Shown here in pieces: positions 47,228-56,014 of a stretch of DNA of 64,000 nt; position 1 is the stretch's first letter; each line of letters starts with the position of its first letter. The notes below the pieces were generated by a model, which saw only the letters and a program-made list of their open reading frames with translations, ran no database searches and was not told where the DNA came from. The stretch is from NCBI GenBank assembly GCA_004292515.1, contig RDXB01000060.1:1-64000 (forward strand), read 5' to 3'. Made by a program: the position numbers and the translations under genes. This stretch comes from Oscillatoriales cyanobacterium. GTDB taxonomy: Bacteria > Cyanobacteriota > Cyanobacteriia > CACIAM-69d.

Positions 47228-47452
47228 ATGGCAAAAGACGGTATTCATCCCGAGTGGTATCCCGAAGCTAAGGTTTACTGCAACGGCGAATTGGTGATGA
47301 CGGTGGGATCTACCCAACCCGAATTGCATGTGGATATCTGGGCGGGCAACCACCCCTTCTTCACGGGTACGCAACGGATGCTGGATACGGAAGGCCGCGT
47401 GGAGCGCTTCCTCCGCAAGTACGGCATGGCTACCGACAGCGACAAGAAATAA
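47228..47452 (+). CDS. rpmE: 50S ribosomal protein L31
   Basis: 74 residues from ATG at 47228. GIHPEWYPEAKVYCNGELVMTVGSTQPELHVDIWAGNHPFFTGTQ is the L31 pattern. Only one cysteine is present, so it lacks the zinc-binding CxxC pairs of the C+ form. It follows rpsI by 172 bases and ends the cluster, with a strong terminator behind it. Confidence 0.96.
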   Translation: MAKDGIHPEWYPEAKVYCNGELVMTVGSTQPELHVDIWAGNHPFFTGTQRMLDTEGRVERFLRKYGMATDSDKK

Positions 47453-47514
47453 TAGGTTTGATGATCGGCTAGCGCAGTTCAGCCGATTCATCCAGCCCCA
47501 ATCACCGCAAATGG

Positions 47515-47552
47515 GCGAGGGAGTTGTCATTACAGCTCCCTCGCGTTGTTTT
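47515..47552 (+). terminator. terminator of the ribosomal protein supercluster
   Basis: gcgagggag (47515-47523) pairs perfectly with ctccctcgc (47536-47544) around a 12-base loop, followed by gttgtttt. A classic intrinsic terminator 62 bases after the rpmE stop. The rest of the 350-base spacer to prfA holds nothing recognised. Confidence 0.88.
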
Positions 47553-47802
47553 AGGCAATCATCCTGCTCATGGGCCCATACGGTCTGGTTGGCGATTGAG
47601 TAGTGATCGGTTTAGTGGGGGCGATCCTTGCTAGCATTGCCATATGCAAAACCTCCCACAGCCGCCCGATCGCGTTGACGAGTCTGCCGGCTGAGGCGAT
47701 TGGCTGCCGATCGCTGGCCTGTGACGGGCCGCGGGCAGTGACGATGGTGCTGTGGTGAGCCTGCGTTTCCCTTCTATCCGATTACGATCGCCCCGCGCAC
47801 CG

Positions 47803-48897
47803 ATGGCTGAACAGTATTTGCTCGATAAGTTGCAATCCGTTGAGCAAACCTTCAATGAATTAACGCGCCGCTTGGCTGACCCGGACGTTGCGACCGATCC
47901 GGCTGAGTTTCAGCGGGTGGCCAAGGCGCGATCGTCCTTGGAAGAAACGGTGATTGCCTACGATGCCTGGAAAACGGCGATCGGGGATCTTGAAGGGGCC
48001 CGCGAAATTCTCAAGGAATCCGCCGACGACCCCGAATTGCGGGAAATGGCGCAGCTCGAAGTGCAAGAGCTGAACGATCGAGTGGCGCAGTTGGAATATC
48101 AACTGAAAATTTTGCTGCTGCCGCGTGACCCCAACGATGACAAGAACATCATGTTAGAAATCCGCGCCGGGACGGGCGGGGATGAGGCCTGCATCTGGGC
48201 GGGTGACCTGCTGCGGATGTATTCCCGCTATGCCTCGACGCAGGGCTGGAAGGTGGCGCTGGTGAGCGAGTCTCTATCGGAGGCGGGGGGCTTCAAGGAA
48301 GTGATTCTGGAAGTCCAAGGCGATCGCGTCTACAGCAAACTGAAGTACGAAGCCGGGGTACACCGGGTGCAGCGCGTACCGGCCACAGAAGCGGGCGGGC
48401 GCGTCCACACCTCCACGGCCACGGTGGCAATCATGCCCGAGGTGGATGAGGTGGAAGTTCACATTGACCCGAAGGATATTGAGCTGACCACGGCGCGATC
48501 GGGCGGCGCGGGTGGCCAAAACGTGAACAAGGTGGAAACTGCTGCGGATTTGTACCACAAACCCACGGGCATTCGCGTTTTTTGTACAGAAGAGCGATCG
48601 CAGCTCAAAAACAAAGAGCGAGCCATGCAAATTTTGCGGGCCAAGCTCTACGAAATGAAAATGCGCGAACAACAGGAAGCCGTCACCTCAGCTCGGCGAT
48701 CGCAGGTAGGCAGTGGGTCGCGATCAGAAAAAATCCGCACCTACAACTACAAGGACAACCGCGTCACCGATCACCGCTTGGGGCAAAACTTTACCCTGAC
48801 GGCCGCCCTCGAAGGCGATGTTGACGGCATGATTCAATCCTGTATTACCCAGGATCAACAGGCACAGCTTGAAGAACTCGCAGCCCAAGTCAGCTAA
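47803..48897 (+). CDS. prfA: peptide chain release factor 1
   Basis: 364 residues from ATG at 47803 ([15 protein letters not shown]); an in-frame extension to 47752 is not conserved. The stop-codon reading tripeptide PAT is in [18 protein letters not shown] and the catalytic GGQ in [15 protein letters not shown], whose glutamine triggers peptide release. [17 protein letters not shown] is a further signature. It reads UAA and UAG. It is separated from rpmE by a terminator, so it needs its own promoter. Confidence 0.98.
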   Translation: MAEQYLLDKLQSVEQTFNELTRRLADPDVATDPAEFQRVAKARSSLEETVIAYDAWKTAIGDLEGAREILKESADDPELREMAQLEVQELNDRVAQLEYQLKILLLPRDPNDDKNIMLEIRAGTGGDEACIWAGDLLRMYSRYASTQGWKVALVSESLSEAGGFKEVILEVQGDRVYSKLKYEAGVHRVQRVPATEAGGRVHTSTATVAIMPEVDEVEVHIDPKDIELTTARSGGAGGQNVNKVETAADLYHKPTGIRVFCTEERSQLKNKERAMQILRAKLYEMKMREQQEAVTSARRSQVGSGSRSEKIRTYNYKDNRVTDHRLGQNFTLTAALEGDVDGMIQSCITQDQQAQLEELAAQVS

Positions 48898-48981
48898 AGA
48901 TATTGGCTAGAGATTAAAGATATTGGCTAGAGATTAGGGACTTCAAGACCCAGTGATGGAACCTCAAGACCCAGTGATGGA
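48896..48981. repeat. two adjacent tandem duplications between prfA and moaE
   Basis: aaagatattggctagagatt occurs twice directly, followed by two copies of ctcaagacccagtgatgga. Both look like recent slippage products. They lie in the convergent gap between prfA and moaE. Confidence 0.85.
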
Positions 48982-49022
48982 TCCAGCAACCCAAAATCCG
49001 GCAGAATCAAATGGTCTCCAAC

Positions 49023-49547
49023 TCAGACCACGGGACTGCTGATAGTTTCTGGAGCGCAGTTATCAGACTGTTCGCAAGCGCCGATGCTAACCCAGTTGCT
49101 GGAGCCGTCGGCCCAGAATTCTTTTTTCCAAATCGGTGCATTGTGCTTGAGCTGGTCGATCGCGTAGCGACAAGCGTCAAAGGCTTCGGCCCGGTGGGGA
49201 GACCCGATCGCCACCAGCACGCTAATTTCCCCAATTCGCAACTTGCCAATGCGGTGGTGAATGGCCACCCGGTTCACAACGGGCCATTGCTGACGAATCT
49301 GAGCGGCGATTTGCTGGAAAATAGTGATCGCCATTGGCTCGTAGGCCTGGTAATCTAAGGCCACCACGGGTTTACCGTCTGTTTCTTGGCGCACAGTACC
49401 GTTCATCACCACGATCGCCCCATTGGCGGGATCATCCGCAAGGCGATAGACCGCATCGAGAGACAGCGGCGCAAACGTAATCGCAAACGAGTCGCGCGAG
49501 TCCGCTGCGGGCGTGGGCTTGGCCAGGGGGGAGGGCACGGACAGCAT
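49023..49547 (-). CDS. moaE: molybdopterin synthase catalytic subunit
   Basis: 174 residues. GAIVVMNGTVRQETDGKPVVALDYQAYEPMA, RVAIHHRIGKLRIGEISVLVAIGSPHRAEAFDACRYAIDQLK and the active-site lysines in PIWKKEFW are MoaE signatures. With MoaD it adds two sulfurs to precursor Z to give molybdopterin, needed by nitrate reductase. moaD is not adjacent. The Pro-rich first 15 residues may be non-conserved. The nitrate transporter lies 13 kb away. Confidence 0.95.
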   Translation of the reverse strand: MLSVPSPLAKPTPAADSRDSFAITFAPLSLDAVYRLADDPANGAIVVMNGTVRQETDGKPVVALDYQAYEPMAITIFQQIAAQIRQQWPVVNRVAIHHRIGKLRIGEISVLVAIGSPHRAEAFDACRYAIDQLKHNAPIWKKEFWADGSSNWVSIGACEQSDNCAPETISSPVV

Positions 49548-50000
49548 GGCTCTTGCTCAACAACTCATCTGAAACGGCGATCTCTGCTATCCTAACGCCT
49601 CATGCTAGGCGATCGACACCGTCCCAAACAGTCGAGATTCTTGGAATTTTGAGGAGCGATCATCAGTAATGTTAATCGTCCGTAAATCGCCCGTCAGAGG
49701 ATGTGTGATACCAGCTTCGATTACCAATGCCACGAATCCTGCGCTGAAACCCTTGTCAGATAGGAATTTTGAGTAGCATCAATCCACGAAATTGGTATGA
49801 GAAGCCAAAATTGATACTCTGTACGCCCCAGCCATCAACTAAAACTTGATACTCTGCGCGCCCCAGCCATCAACTAAAACAAGGGGCTTAAGCCCCTTGC
49901 CCCACAGCAGTTGATGCAACGATCGGTGCTTGGCAAGTGCTTCAGGACTTTTTGCAAATATCTTCGTGCGAAAAGTTAAAAGCCACTCCAATCTCTCAAT
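49548..50000. other. 453-base spacer with family B-type repeat
   Basis: Contains the 35-bp tandem pair and palindrome at 49811-49899. No protein or RNA gene was recognised in the rest. Confidence 0.5.
49811..49899. repeat. 35-bp tandem duplication joined to the 20-bp palindrome
   Basis: A 35-bp unit beginning ttgatactctgtacgcccc and ending catcaactaaaac is at 49811-49845 and again at 49846-49880 with two changes. It runs directly into the palindrome caaggggcttaagcccc-ttg (49880-49899). The unit resembles the left part of the 3671-3793 element (tgatactttgcacgcccc). Confidence 0.8.
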
Positions 50001-50231
50001 TTAATGCGTTGACTTGGATGCTGATTTTAGTTGAGCACAAGTTGCAAATCGAGTAACCATTCGTTGTGTAGGCACTTGACCGTCACAGGTCAAGGAATTA
50101 AGCGGTTGCCCAACAAAGTCATTGGTTTGACTGACTCGCATCATGGCAACAGGAAATGAGACAGAAAAGGCAACGAAAATTGCCACCCATCCCCCTACAC
50201 ACTTGTGCATCGTGATCATTGAGTCTTGCAT
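50001..50231 (-). CDS. small predicted exported/membrane protein, unknown
   Basis: 76 residues, ATG at 50231 with a good upstream gaggg ribosome binding site. One hydrophobic segment near residues 12-30 (CVGGWVAIFVAFSVSFPVAMM) looks like an anchor or uncleaved signal. The rest (about 45 residues) is polar with two cysteines (LTCDGQ and FATCAQL) that could form a disulfide. It lies 13 bases after the previous gene of the cluster. No family was recognised. The base composition is more AT-rich than the core genes around it. Confidence 0.55.
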   Translation of the reverse strand: MQDSMITMHKCVGGWVAIFVAFSVSFPVAMMRVSQTNDFVGQPLNSLTCDGQVPTQRMVTRFATCAQLKSASKSTH

Positions 50232-50244
50232 AATAAAACCCTCA

Positions 50245-50718
50245 TTACTGCAATGGGAGGTAAGGAAACAAGGGATGCCATGCCATGACAGTTGCTACCG
50301 TAAACAAGGTGAGCACCCAGAAGAACAGCGTCCTTGGTTTAATCTGTTTCCGTCGCAGACTCGGATAAAGAATTGCCAAACTAGCCAACCAACCGATGAG
50401 TAGCACCGTTTCCTTGCCGGCATAGCTACCAATATTGCCCCAGAGTGGATCAGTGTTGACACTGCCCGGGATCCAACTGCCTAATGAGCGTACGGCAGCT
50501 TCGCGGGCTTTTGATGTATCTGAAAGATGGTGTACAACCATCATGGCCACAGCCCCCACCCCGCCACTGATGAGGAAAGCGGCAGCAGAGCCATTCGTTG
50601 TGGGTGGATTCTGTGATCCTCTAGAGAGAGCTTGAGGAAATAGCTTTAGTTGCTTCCAAAGCTGGATGTAGAGTGGCAGTGATTTGTTCTCAATTCGAGA
50701 GGCAGAATTTTGCTTCAT
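50245..50718 (-). CDS. predicted membrane protein, unknown (157 residues)
   Basis: 157 residues, ATG at 50718. Three hydrophobic segments: about 45-65 (AAAFLISGGVGAVAMMVVHHL), 100-118 (KETVLLIGWLASLAILYPSL) and 130-150 (LFFWVLTLFTVATVMAWHPLF). Histidines sit at the membrane edges (VVHHL, MAWHPLF). No family was recognised. It follows the larger membrane protein gene by 49 bases and precedes the 76-residue gene by 13, so the three form a likely operon on the minus strand. Confidence 0.65.
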   Translation of the reverse strand: MKQNSASRIENKSLPLYIQLWKQLKLFPQALSRGSQNPPTTNGSAAAFLISGGVGAVAMMVVHHLSDTSKAREAAVRSLGSWIPGSVNTDPLWGNIGSYAGKETVLLIGWLASLAILYPSLRRKQIKPRTLFFWVLTLFTVATVMAWHPLFPYLPLQ

Positions 50719-50767
50719 AGCTGAAGGATATAGTCTTTGACTTTGCTAGATGTTGCTTCACCAGATG

Positions 50768-51403
50768 CTACAGAGCGTGAATCTTGGCAATTCCTAGACC
50801 TGTAACAAAGCCACCCATTGCAAAAAACATCATTGCCATCAAGCCAATCGAGGTGACAGCTAAAACGGGTCGATTTTGTTTTTCTAAAATGGAGTCGCCG
50901 TACTTCCATAGAATCCAGGTACATGCCACACCCAACGGCAAGGTAAACAGCACGGTGAATTCGTGATATTCCATGAACACGTATTGCGTTAAAGGTGAGT
51001 TTTCCTTCAGCCAAGCTCTGGCTCCACCAAAGTTTTCATCAGCTCGATAACGCATGTAGGCAAGATTGCCAGTCGCAATTCCTAATGCTGTGATGACCGT
51101 TGACCAAAATGTCAGCGATCGCATGTGAGGTAGGACTTTTGCAGAACCTCGTAATAGAGGAAAGGCTAGGTGACCCGCATAGGCGACAACCACGGTCGTT
51201 AGCATGGCTCCAATTCCGTGAATGAGGCCGAGCGATCGTTGCCATGGACTGGGATGGAGCAGGTTGACAAATGGCAGAAAGAGAAAGAGTCCGGCCGAAA
51301 GAATGGCTAGTCCATAGACAGCAACGGTGGCGATCTCTAACGTTTTTGGAAACTGAGGTGAGGTCGAGCCTGATACCCGTGAATCCGCATGTGGTTGATG
51401 CAT
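50768..51403 (-). CDS. predicted multi-helix membrane protein with conserved-looking histidines, unknown
   Basis: 211 residues from ATG at 51403, which has a ggag eight bases upstream (a GTG at 51412 is less likely). Five hydrophobic helices at about 22-44, 58-82, 95-112, 140-162 and 178-205. Histidines lie at helix ends: LIHGIGAML, AYAGHLAF, VLPHMRS, MEYHEFTV and a final KIHAL. That layout could bind one or two b-type haems, as in small cytochrome b-like membrane anchors, but this is inference only. First gene of a three-gene cluster of unknown role. Confidence 0.65.
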   Translation of the reverse strand: MHQPHADSRVSGSTSPQFPKTLEIATVAVYGLAILSAGLFLFLPFVNLLHPSPWQRSLGLIHGIGAMLTTVVVAYAGHLAFPLLRGSAKVLPHMRSLTFWSTVITALGIATGNLAYMRYRADENFGGARAWLKENSPLTQYVFMEYHEFTVLFTLPLGVACTWILWKYGDSILEKQNRPVLAVTSIGLMAMMFFAMGGFVTGLGIAKIHAL

Positions 51404-52176
51404 CAACAGCACTCCAGAGAAAAATTGGCAATAGTTATCTCCTGAGATGCCCCAATGAACTTGGGCATCTCAGGGCCACACGGCCTTGAGGAACATTCAG
51501 TAGCTCGCTAGATCTCTTGGGGCAATTCGCTAGAAGCTCTCAGCTCTTAACCCGTGCGCTTAAGATGAATGAGAGGCTAATGGACTTAGGGTTTGCAACG
51601 ATGCGTCCAGCCTAAATCAGTCCCCTTTTACCTTGCTGGAATAAGGATCTAGAGTTCGGGCTTGCTTGATGCAAAAGTCTTGTGTGACAGTGCTTAGGAG
51701 CAGGAGAGGTCAAGGGACTCTCTGCTGCATGGTTTTGAAGCCCTAGAAGTTGTTGCTAATTTATAGCATTAAGGAAGTGCTGTCAGTCTAGGCATTAGAT
51801 TTATTTTTCATAAAGAGTCGATCGACCAATACGCAGTTACGGTTCTTACCCCATCGAGTGGGCACAGTAGCCTGTAGGGTGTGCAATGCCCACTGACTAA
51901 CAGCTTCATCGCATCGGCAATATGCTGTACTAGTCGTTTGAGGGGAGGGCTGTGTGACGAGTTCCTAATGCGGCCATGAAAAGCCATTCACGGGACTGTG
52001 GTACCTGTTTTGGAGTCTGAAAGTCGGTCGCTGGAAGCCTAATGCCAAGCCGACTGACCCTGGGATCAAGGGAGGCGATCGCCCAAATCTGCCCAACGGC
52101 TCGCAAGATCCACGATCGCAAATATCATAGAAAGCGCCCTCTTGAAAACGCCCTCTTGATCGGCTTCCGTTGCGCC
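51404..52176. other. 773-base spacer between the membrane cluster and mnmA
   Basis: AT-richer than average. It has a short motif gggcacagtagcctgtaggg near 51858 that resembles dispersed intergenic sequence in cyanobacteria, and an 11-bp repeat cgccctcttga twice just before mnmA. No tRNA cloverleaf or gene was seen. Confidence 0.5.
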
Positions 52177-53256
52177 ATGAGCACCGCTTCTCTCGCTCCC
52201 AAGGTTGCTGTCGGCTTGTCCGGCGGCGTGGATAGTTCCACTACGGCTCTGTTGCTGAAGGAGCAGGGCTTTGATGTGTTGGGAGTCACCCTGTGGCTGA
52301 TGCGTGGCAAAGGCCAGTGCTGTTCTGAAGGGATGGTCGATGCAGCCCAACTTTGCGAAAAGCTAGGAATTGTCCATCATGTGGTGGACACGCGCGACAC
52401 TTTTGAAACCTACATCATTAATTATTTGGTTGAAGGCTACGAAAGCGGTACGACCCCGTTGCCTTGCTCCCAATGCAACCGCACGGTGAAGTTTGGCCCC
52501 ATGCTGCAATATGCGCGTCAGGAACTGGCGGCCGATCGCATTGCTACCGGTCACTACGCGCGCACGGCCTATGATCAGCAAACGGGTCGCCACCAATTGC
52601 TGCGCGCCCTCGATCGCAATAAAGACCAGTCCTATTTTTTGTATGACCTAGAGCAAGAGGTGCTGGGGGCCGTGATGTTCCCCTTGGGGGAATATGACAA
52701 GGCCCAAACCCGGGAGTTTGCCCGCCGCTTTGGGTTGCATGTGGCGGATAAACCCGAAAGCCAAGATCTGTGTCTGATTGAAGCCCACGGATCGATGCAG
52801 GCCTTTTTGGATAAGTACATTGCGCCCAAGGCTGGCGAAATTGTGGATCTGGATGGCAAGGTGCTGGGTCAGCATGAGGGCATTCACCACTACACGATCG
52901 GTCAGCGCAAGGGGCTGGGGGTGTCTGCGCCGGAGCCGTTGTATGTGGTGGCGCTGGATGCGAGTCGGAATCGAGTGGTGGTGGCGACACGCGATCGAGC
53001 CACGCGCCCGAGCTGCACCGTCAGCCGGGTGAATTGGGTGTCGATCGCGCCGCCGGCCGCGCCGCTTCCAGCGGAGGTGCAGATTCGGTATCGATCGCCT
53101 GCTGTGCCGGCCACGATTGTGCCGCTGGGGGAGGGCGATCGGGTCAAGATTGTTTTTGATGACCCACAATTCAGCGTGACCCCTGGCCAGGCGGCGGTTT
53201 GGTATCGCGGGGAAGTGCTGCTGGGCGGTGGAATTATCGATCGCTTTGATGACTAG
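52177..53256 (+). CDS. mnmA: tRNA-specific 2-thiouridylase
   Basis: 359 residues from ATG at 52177. The PP-loop [16 protein letters not shown] binds ATP. The catalytic cysteine is in [13 protein letters not shown] (residue 100 is the one placed like Cys102 of E. coli) and the second in [18 protein letters not shown] and [10 protein letters not shown] are further signatures. It thiolates U34 of tRNAs for Lys, Glu and Gln. The in-frame extension to 52042 is not conserved. Confidence 0.97.
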   Translation: MSTASLAPKVAVGLSGGVDSSTTALLLKEQGFDVLGVTLWLMRGKGQCCSEGMVDAAQLCEKLGIVHHVVDTRDTFETYIINYLVEGYESGTTPLPCSQCNRTVKFGPMLQYARQELAADRIATGHYARTAYDQQTGRHQLLRALDRNKDQSYFLYDLEQEVLGAVMFPLGEYDKAQTREFARRFGLHVADKPESQDLCLIEAHGSMQAFLDKYIAPKAGEIVDLDGKVLGQHEGIHHYTIGQRKGLGVSAPEPLYVVALDASRNRVVVATRDRATRPSCTVSRVNWVSIAPPAAPLPAEVQIRYRSPAVPATIVPLGEGDRVKIVFDDPQFSVTPGQAAVWYRGEVLLGGGIIDRFDD

Positions 53257-53482
53257 GGGCTGATGGCTAGGGGCTGACGATTAAGGGGTCTGGGGTCGGT
53301 GCTGGGTGAATCAGCCTAGACACTCCCCTCAATGTCCTGGCTCCCCAGCTCCCCAAAACCCCACAACCCTAAAAGAAACGAGGGACAGGTTACAAAACGC
53401 TGCCCCTCGACTGGGATGACATAAGTTGATTTAGCGCAAGCTGACTTCAGCGCGATCGAAATCTCGAAGTCAATGAGAGCGA

Positions 53483-54013
53483 CTACGACTGAACTGACTT
53501 GAGGTAAGCCAGCATCGTATCAGCATCGGATACCTCAAAGGGGTCATCGGGAGCATTGTCGGCATAACCCGGCTCGACGAACATCTTTTCGATCGCCCCA
53601 TCGTTGACGACCATCGAGTAGCGCCAAGAGCGCATCCCAAAGCCCAGATTGCTCTTGTCTACGAACATGCCCATTTTGCGAGTGAATTCTCCGTTCCCAT
53701 CGGGCAGTAGGAAGACTTTGTTTGCGTTTTGTTGCTTGCCCCACTGGAACATCACAAACGCATCATTCACAGATAAACAAATCACCGCATCTATACCCAG
53801 GGTCTGCATTTCGTCGTACAGCTCTTCGTAGCGCGGCAGGTGACTGGTGGAGCAAGTGGGTGTGAAGGCCCCCGGCAGCGAGAACAGCACGACGCGCTTG
53901 CCCCCAAACAGGTCTTGGGTGGTGCGATCTTGCCAGCGGAAGGGGTTGGGGCCTGATACGGATTCGTCGCGCACACGGGTTTTGAAGACGACATCGGGGA
54001 CGCGATCGATCAT
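53483..54013 (-). CDS. type II peroxiredoxin (atypical 2-Cys)
   Basis: 176 residues. The active site is [16 protein letters not shown] with the peroxidatic cysteine at 54, and a second cysteine at 79 in AVICLSVND, 25 residues on, as in PrxII/Prx5 proteins that form an intramolecular disulfide. [12 protein letters not shown] and RSWRYSMVV are family signatures. It reduces hydrogen peroxide and alkyl peroxides using glutaredoxin or thioredoxin. No glutaredoxin domain is fused. ATG at 54013. Monocistronic. Confidence 0.93.
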   Translation of the reverse strand: MIDRVPDVVFKTRVRDESVSGPNPFRWQDRTTQDLFGGKRVVLFSLPGAFTPTCSTSHLPRYEELYDEMQTLGIDAVICLSVNDAFVMFQWGKQQNANKVFLLPDGNGEFTRKMGMFVDKSNLGFGMRSWRYSMVVNDGAIEKMFVEPGYADNAPDDPFEVSDADTMLAYLKSVQS

Positions 54014-54217
54014 GGTGTGGCTTCCTTGGGGTCAGAGAGGTCTTGTGAACTCATAACGAGTATGGCTTAGGATCAGCAGTTTGACAAGCAGTTTGGCCAG
54101 TAGTTTGACAAGGGGTACTGCTGGGAATGACGGGTGGGGAATGACGGGTGATTACTCGATCGCTCCGATTCCCGATTCCCGATTCGCCACACCCCCGATC
54201 GCCCGTGTCGTTTTCCG

Positions 54218-55621
54218 TTAGCCGTCTGCTCGCCCAGTAATCGAGAGGCCATCCACCACGATCGAAGGGGTGTAACAGGAGCCGTTCCACTCTGCGTCGC
54301 CACCCAGTTGGATCACCTGCTTGAGGGCGCTATAGACATTGCCGGCCACCATGGTGTCCTTGACCCGGCCGACGATTTGGCCCTGCTCCACCCAAAAGCC
54401 CAAATCCACATTCACAGAAAAATCCCCGGAGATGCCCGCGCCGCCGCCGAGCATTTGGTCGATGACCAGGCCCGAGGGCAGGTTGGCGATCAGTTGATCC
54501 AAGCTGCCCTGACCGGTGGCGATCGCCATGTTGAACAAACCGGGGGTGGGATAGCTGCCGAGACCGGGGCGGAAGCCGTTGCCGGTGGTGCCAATGCCGA
54601 GGCGATGACCGGTTTTGCGATCAGTGTAGAAGCTTTGCAGAATCCCGTCTTTGACAAAATCAATCTCGCGGGTGGCTGTCCCTTCGTCATCAAAGGGGCA
54701 ACTGTAGGGGCCATCGGCGGGGCGCTGGGAAATGGTGAGCTCGCGACCCAAGACCCGATCGCCCAGGCGGCTGCTGTCGAGATCGCCGGTTTTGCCGCCC
54801 CAGGGGGACGCGCCTTCGAGGGCCTGTTTGCCGTTGAGGGCGGCTTGGATCGTGCCCCAGAGCATATCGGCGGCTTTGGCGGTAAACAGGATGGGCAGCC
54901 GGCCGGTGAGGGTGGCGGCGCTGCGGCGCGACCAATCGAGGCGCTGCACCACTTGTTGGGCGATCGCGATCGGGTCAAGGTAGCCGCGTTGGGTTTGGCC
55001 ATCGGCCACATATAAAAAGTCATCACCCCGCACCCATTCCGCCGACAGGTAGCAGCCCAGGGTGGTGTCGCTGTAGCCACAGTCGAGGCCGCGGGAGTTG
55101 ATCAGGCGGGTGGTTTCGGTGTCGCATTCCCACTCGGCAGAGCAGAGCACGTCCGGGTGGCGATCGCGCACATGGGCAATGGCTGATCGCCCCCATTCAA
55201 TCAGTTGATCGACGCTCACCCCATCGCCCAAGTCGGGATAGTGATCCTCGGCGGCCGTTTCAGCCAGTTCGATCACCTCGGGATCGTTGAGGGCGCTGAG
55301 GGCGATCGCACGATCGATCAACGATTGGGGATCCACGGGGCCATAGGCCACCGCCAGCCCCGGCCGCCCATGCTTCCACAGACGCAGTGCCGTCCCAGCG
55401 GCCTGGGCACTTTCAATTTGCTTCAGTCGGTTGGCCTCAAAAGACACGGGCCGCGACAGTGACTGGGATTGGTAAACCTCGGCGGCTTCCGCGCCGGCTT
55501 GGTGGGCTAAGTCGAGTAATTGTTCGGGGTCGATCGCACCTGTGGCGATCCCGTTTGTTGCAGAAGCTCCGGGCCACTCAGCAGCACCCATAGGGCAATT
55601 CACAGGGGCAATTGACAACAT
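54218..55621 (-). CDS. TldD/PmbA family metalloprotease-like protein
   Basis: About 467 residues from ATG at 55621 (MLSIAPVNCPMGAAEW); upstream sequence in the frame is not conserved. AGAEAAEVYQSQSLSRPVSFEANRLKQIESA opens the PmbA/TldD fold, and GTTGNGFRPGLGSYPTPGLFNMAI and GISGDFSVNVDLGFWVEQG are C-terminal signatures. PmbA (TldE) lacks the metal site of TldD and acts with it to cleave unfolded peptides. The HExxH motif is not visible, consistent with PmbA. A TldD partner is not next to it. Confidence 0.88.
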   Translation of the reverse strand: MLSIAPVNCPMGAAEWPGASATNGIATGAIDPEQLLDLAHQAGAEAAEVYQSQSLSRPVSFEANRLKQIESAQAAGTALRLWKHGRPGLAVAYGPVDPQSLIDRAIALSALNDPEVIELAETAAEDHYPDLGDGVSVDQLIEWGRSAIAHVRDRHPDVLCSAEWECDTETTRLINSRGLDCGYSDTTLGCYLSAEWVRGDDFLYVADGQTQRGYLDPIAIAQQVVQRLDWSRRSAATLTGRLPILFTAKAADMLWGTIQAALNGKQALEGASPWGGKTGDLDSSRLGDRVLGRELTISQRPADGPYSCPFDDEGTATREIDFVKDGILQSFYTDRKTGHRLGIGTTGNGFRPGLGSYPTPGLFNMAIATGQGSLDQLIANLPSGLVIDQMLGGGAGISGDFSVNVDLGFWVEQGQIVGRVKDTMVAGNVYSALKQVIQLGGDAEWNGSCYTPSIVVDGLSITGRADG

Positions 55622-56014
55622 CACTGCGGATTGAACAGGGCACAGGGCCGGCCAGGATTCAGACCAACACCCTGGATGCCTCGCGGGTACACCCCAATCT
55701 CGCTGGCGATCGCGCGCCACCGAAACCGCGCCAGACCGCAACGCTGCCCAAAATTGTACCGTCGCGTGGGCCGCGCAACCCCGGAATTCACGGGCAAGCC
55801 GAGATCGACAGCACTGACTGATCCCGAGAGTGATCAAATCCATCAAGGGACTTTCCAGAAGCGATCGCGCCGTCTGCTAGATTTGATACCCTAGCTGGAA
55901 TACTTTCGCCAACCAAGCTCAACGGGCTAGTGAATTCGCTCCTCAAACGAATTCGTCAGGCTGCCCTTTGAGCGATCGCAAACCTCGATTCGAGCCAAGG
56001 AGCAAGCAAGCGCA
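55622..56014. other. 393-base divergent spacer before guaB3
   Basis: The pmbA and guaB3 genes diverge from here. Two HIP1-type sites and an inverted tgaattcgctcc / aacgaattcg pair (about 55931-55950) are present. No gene was recognised. Confidence 0.45.

Noticed and set aside
51404-52176. Search for tRNA or other structured RNA in the long spacer
   Set aside because: No cloverleaf with a TTCRA loop was found here or in the other long spacers read by eye.
54308-55015. 235-codon frame antisense to pmbA
   Set aside because: A shadow frame; the pmbA reading on the minus strand has clear family signatures along the same stretch.
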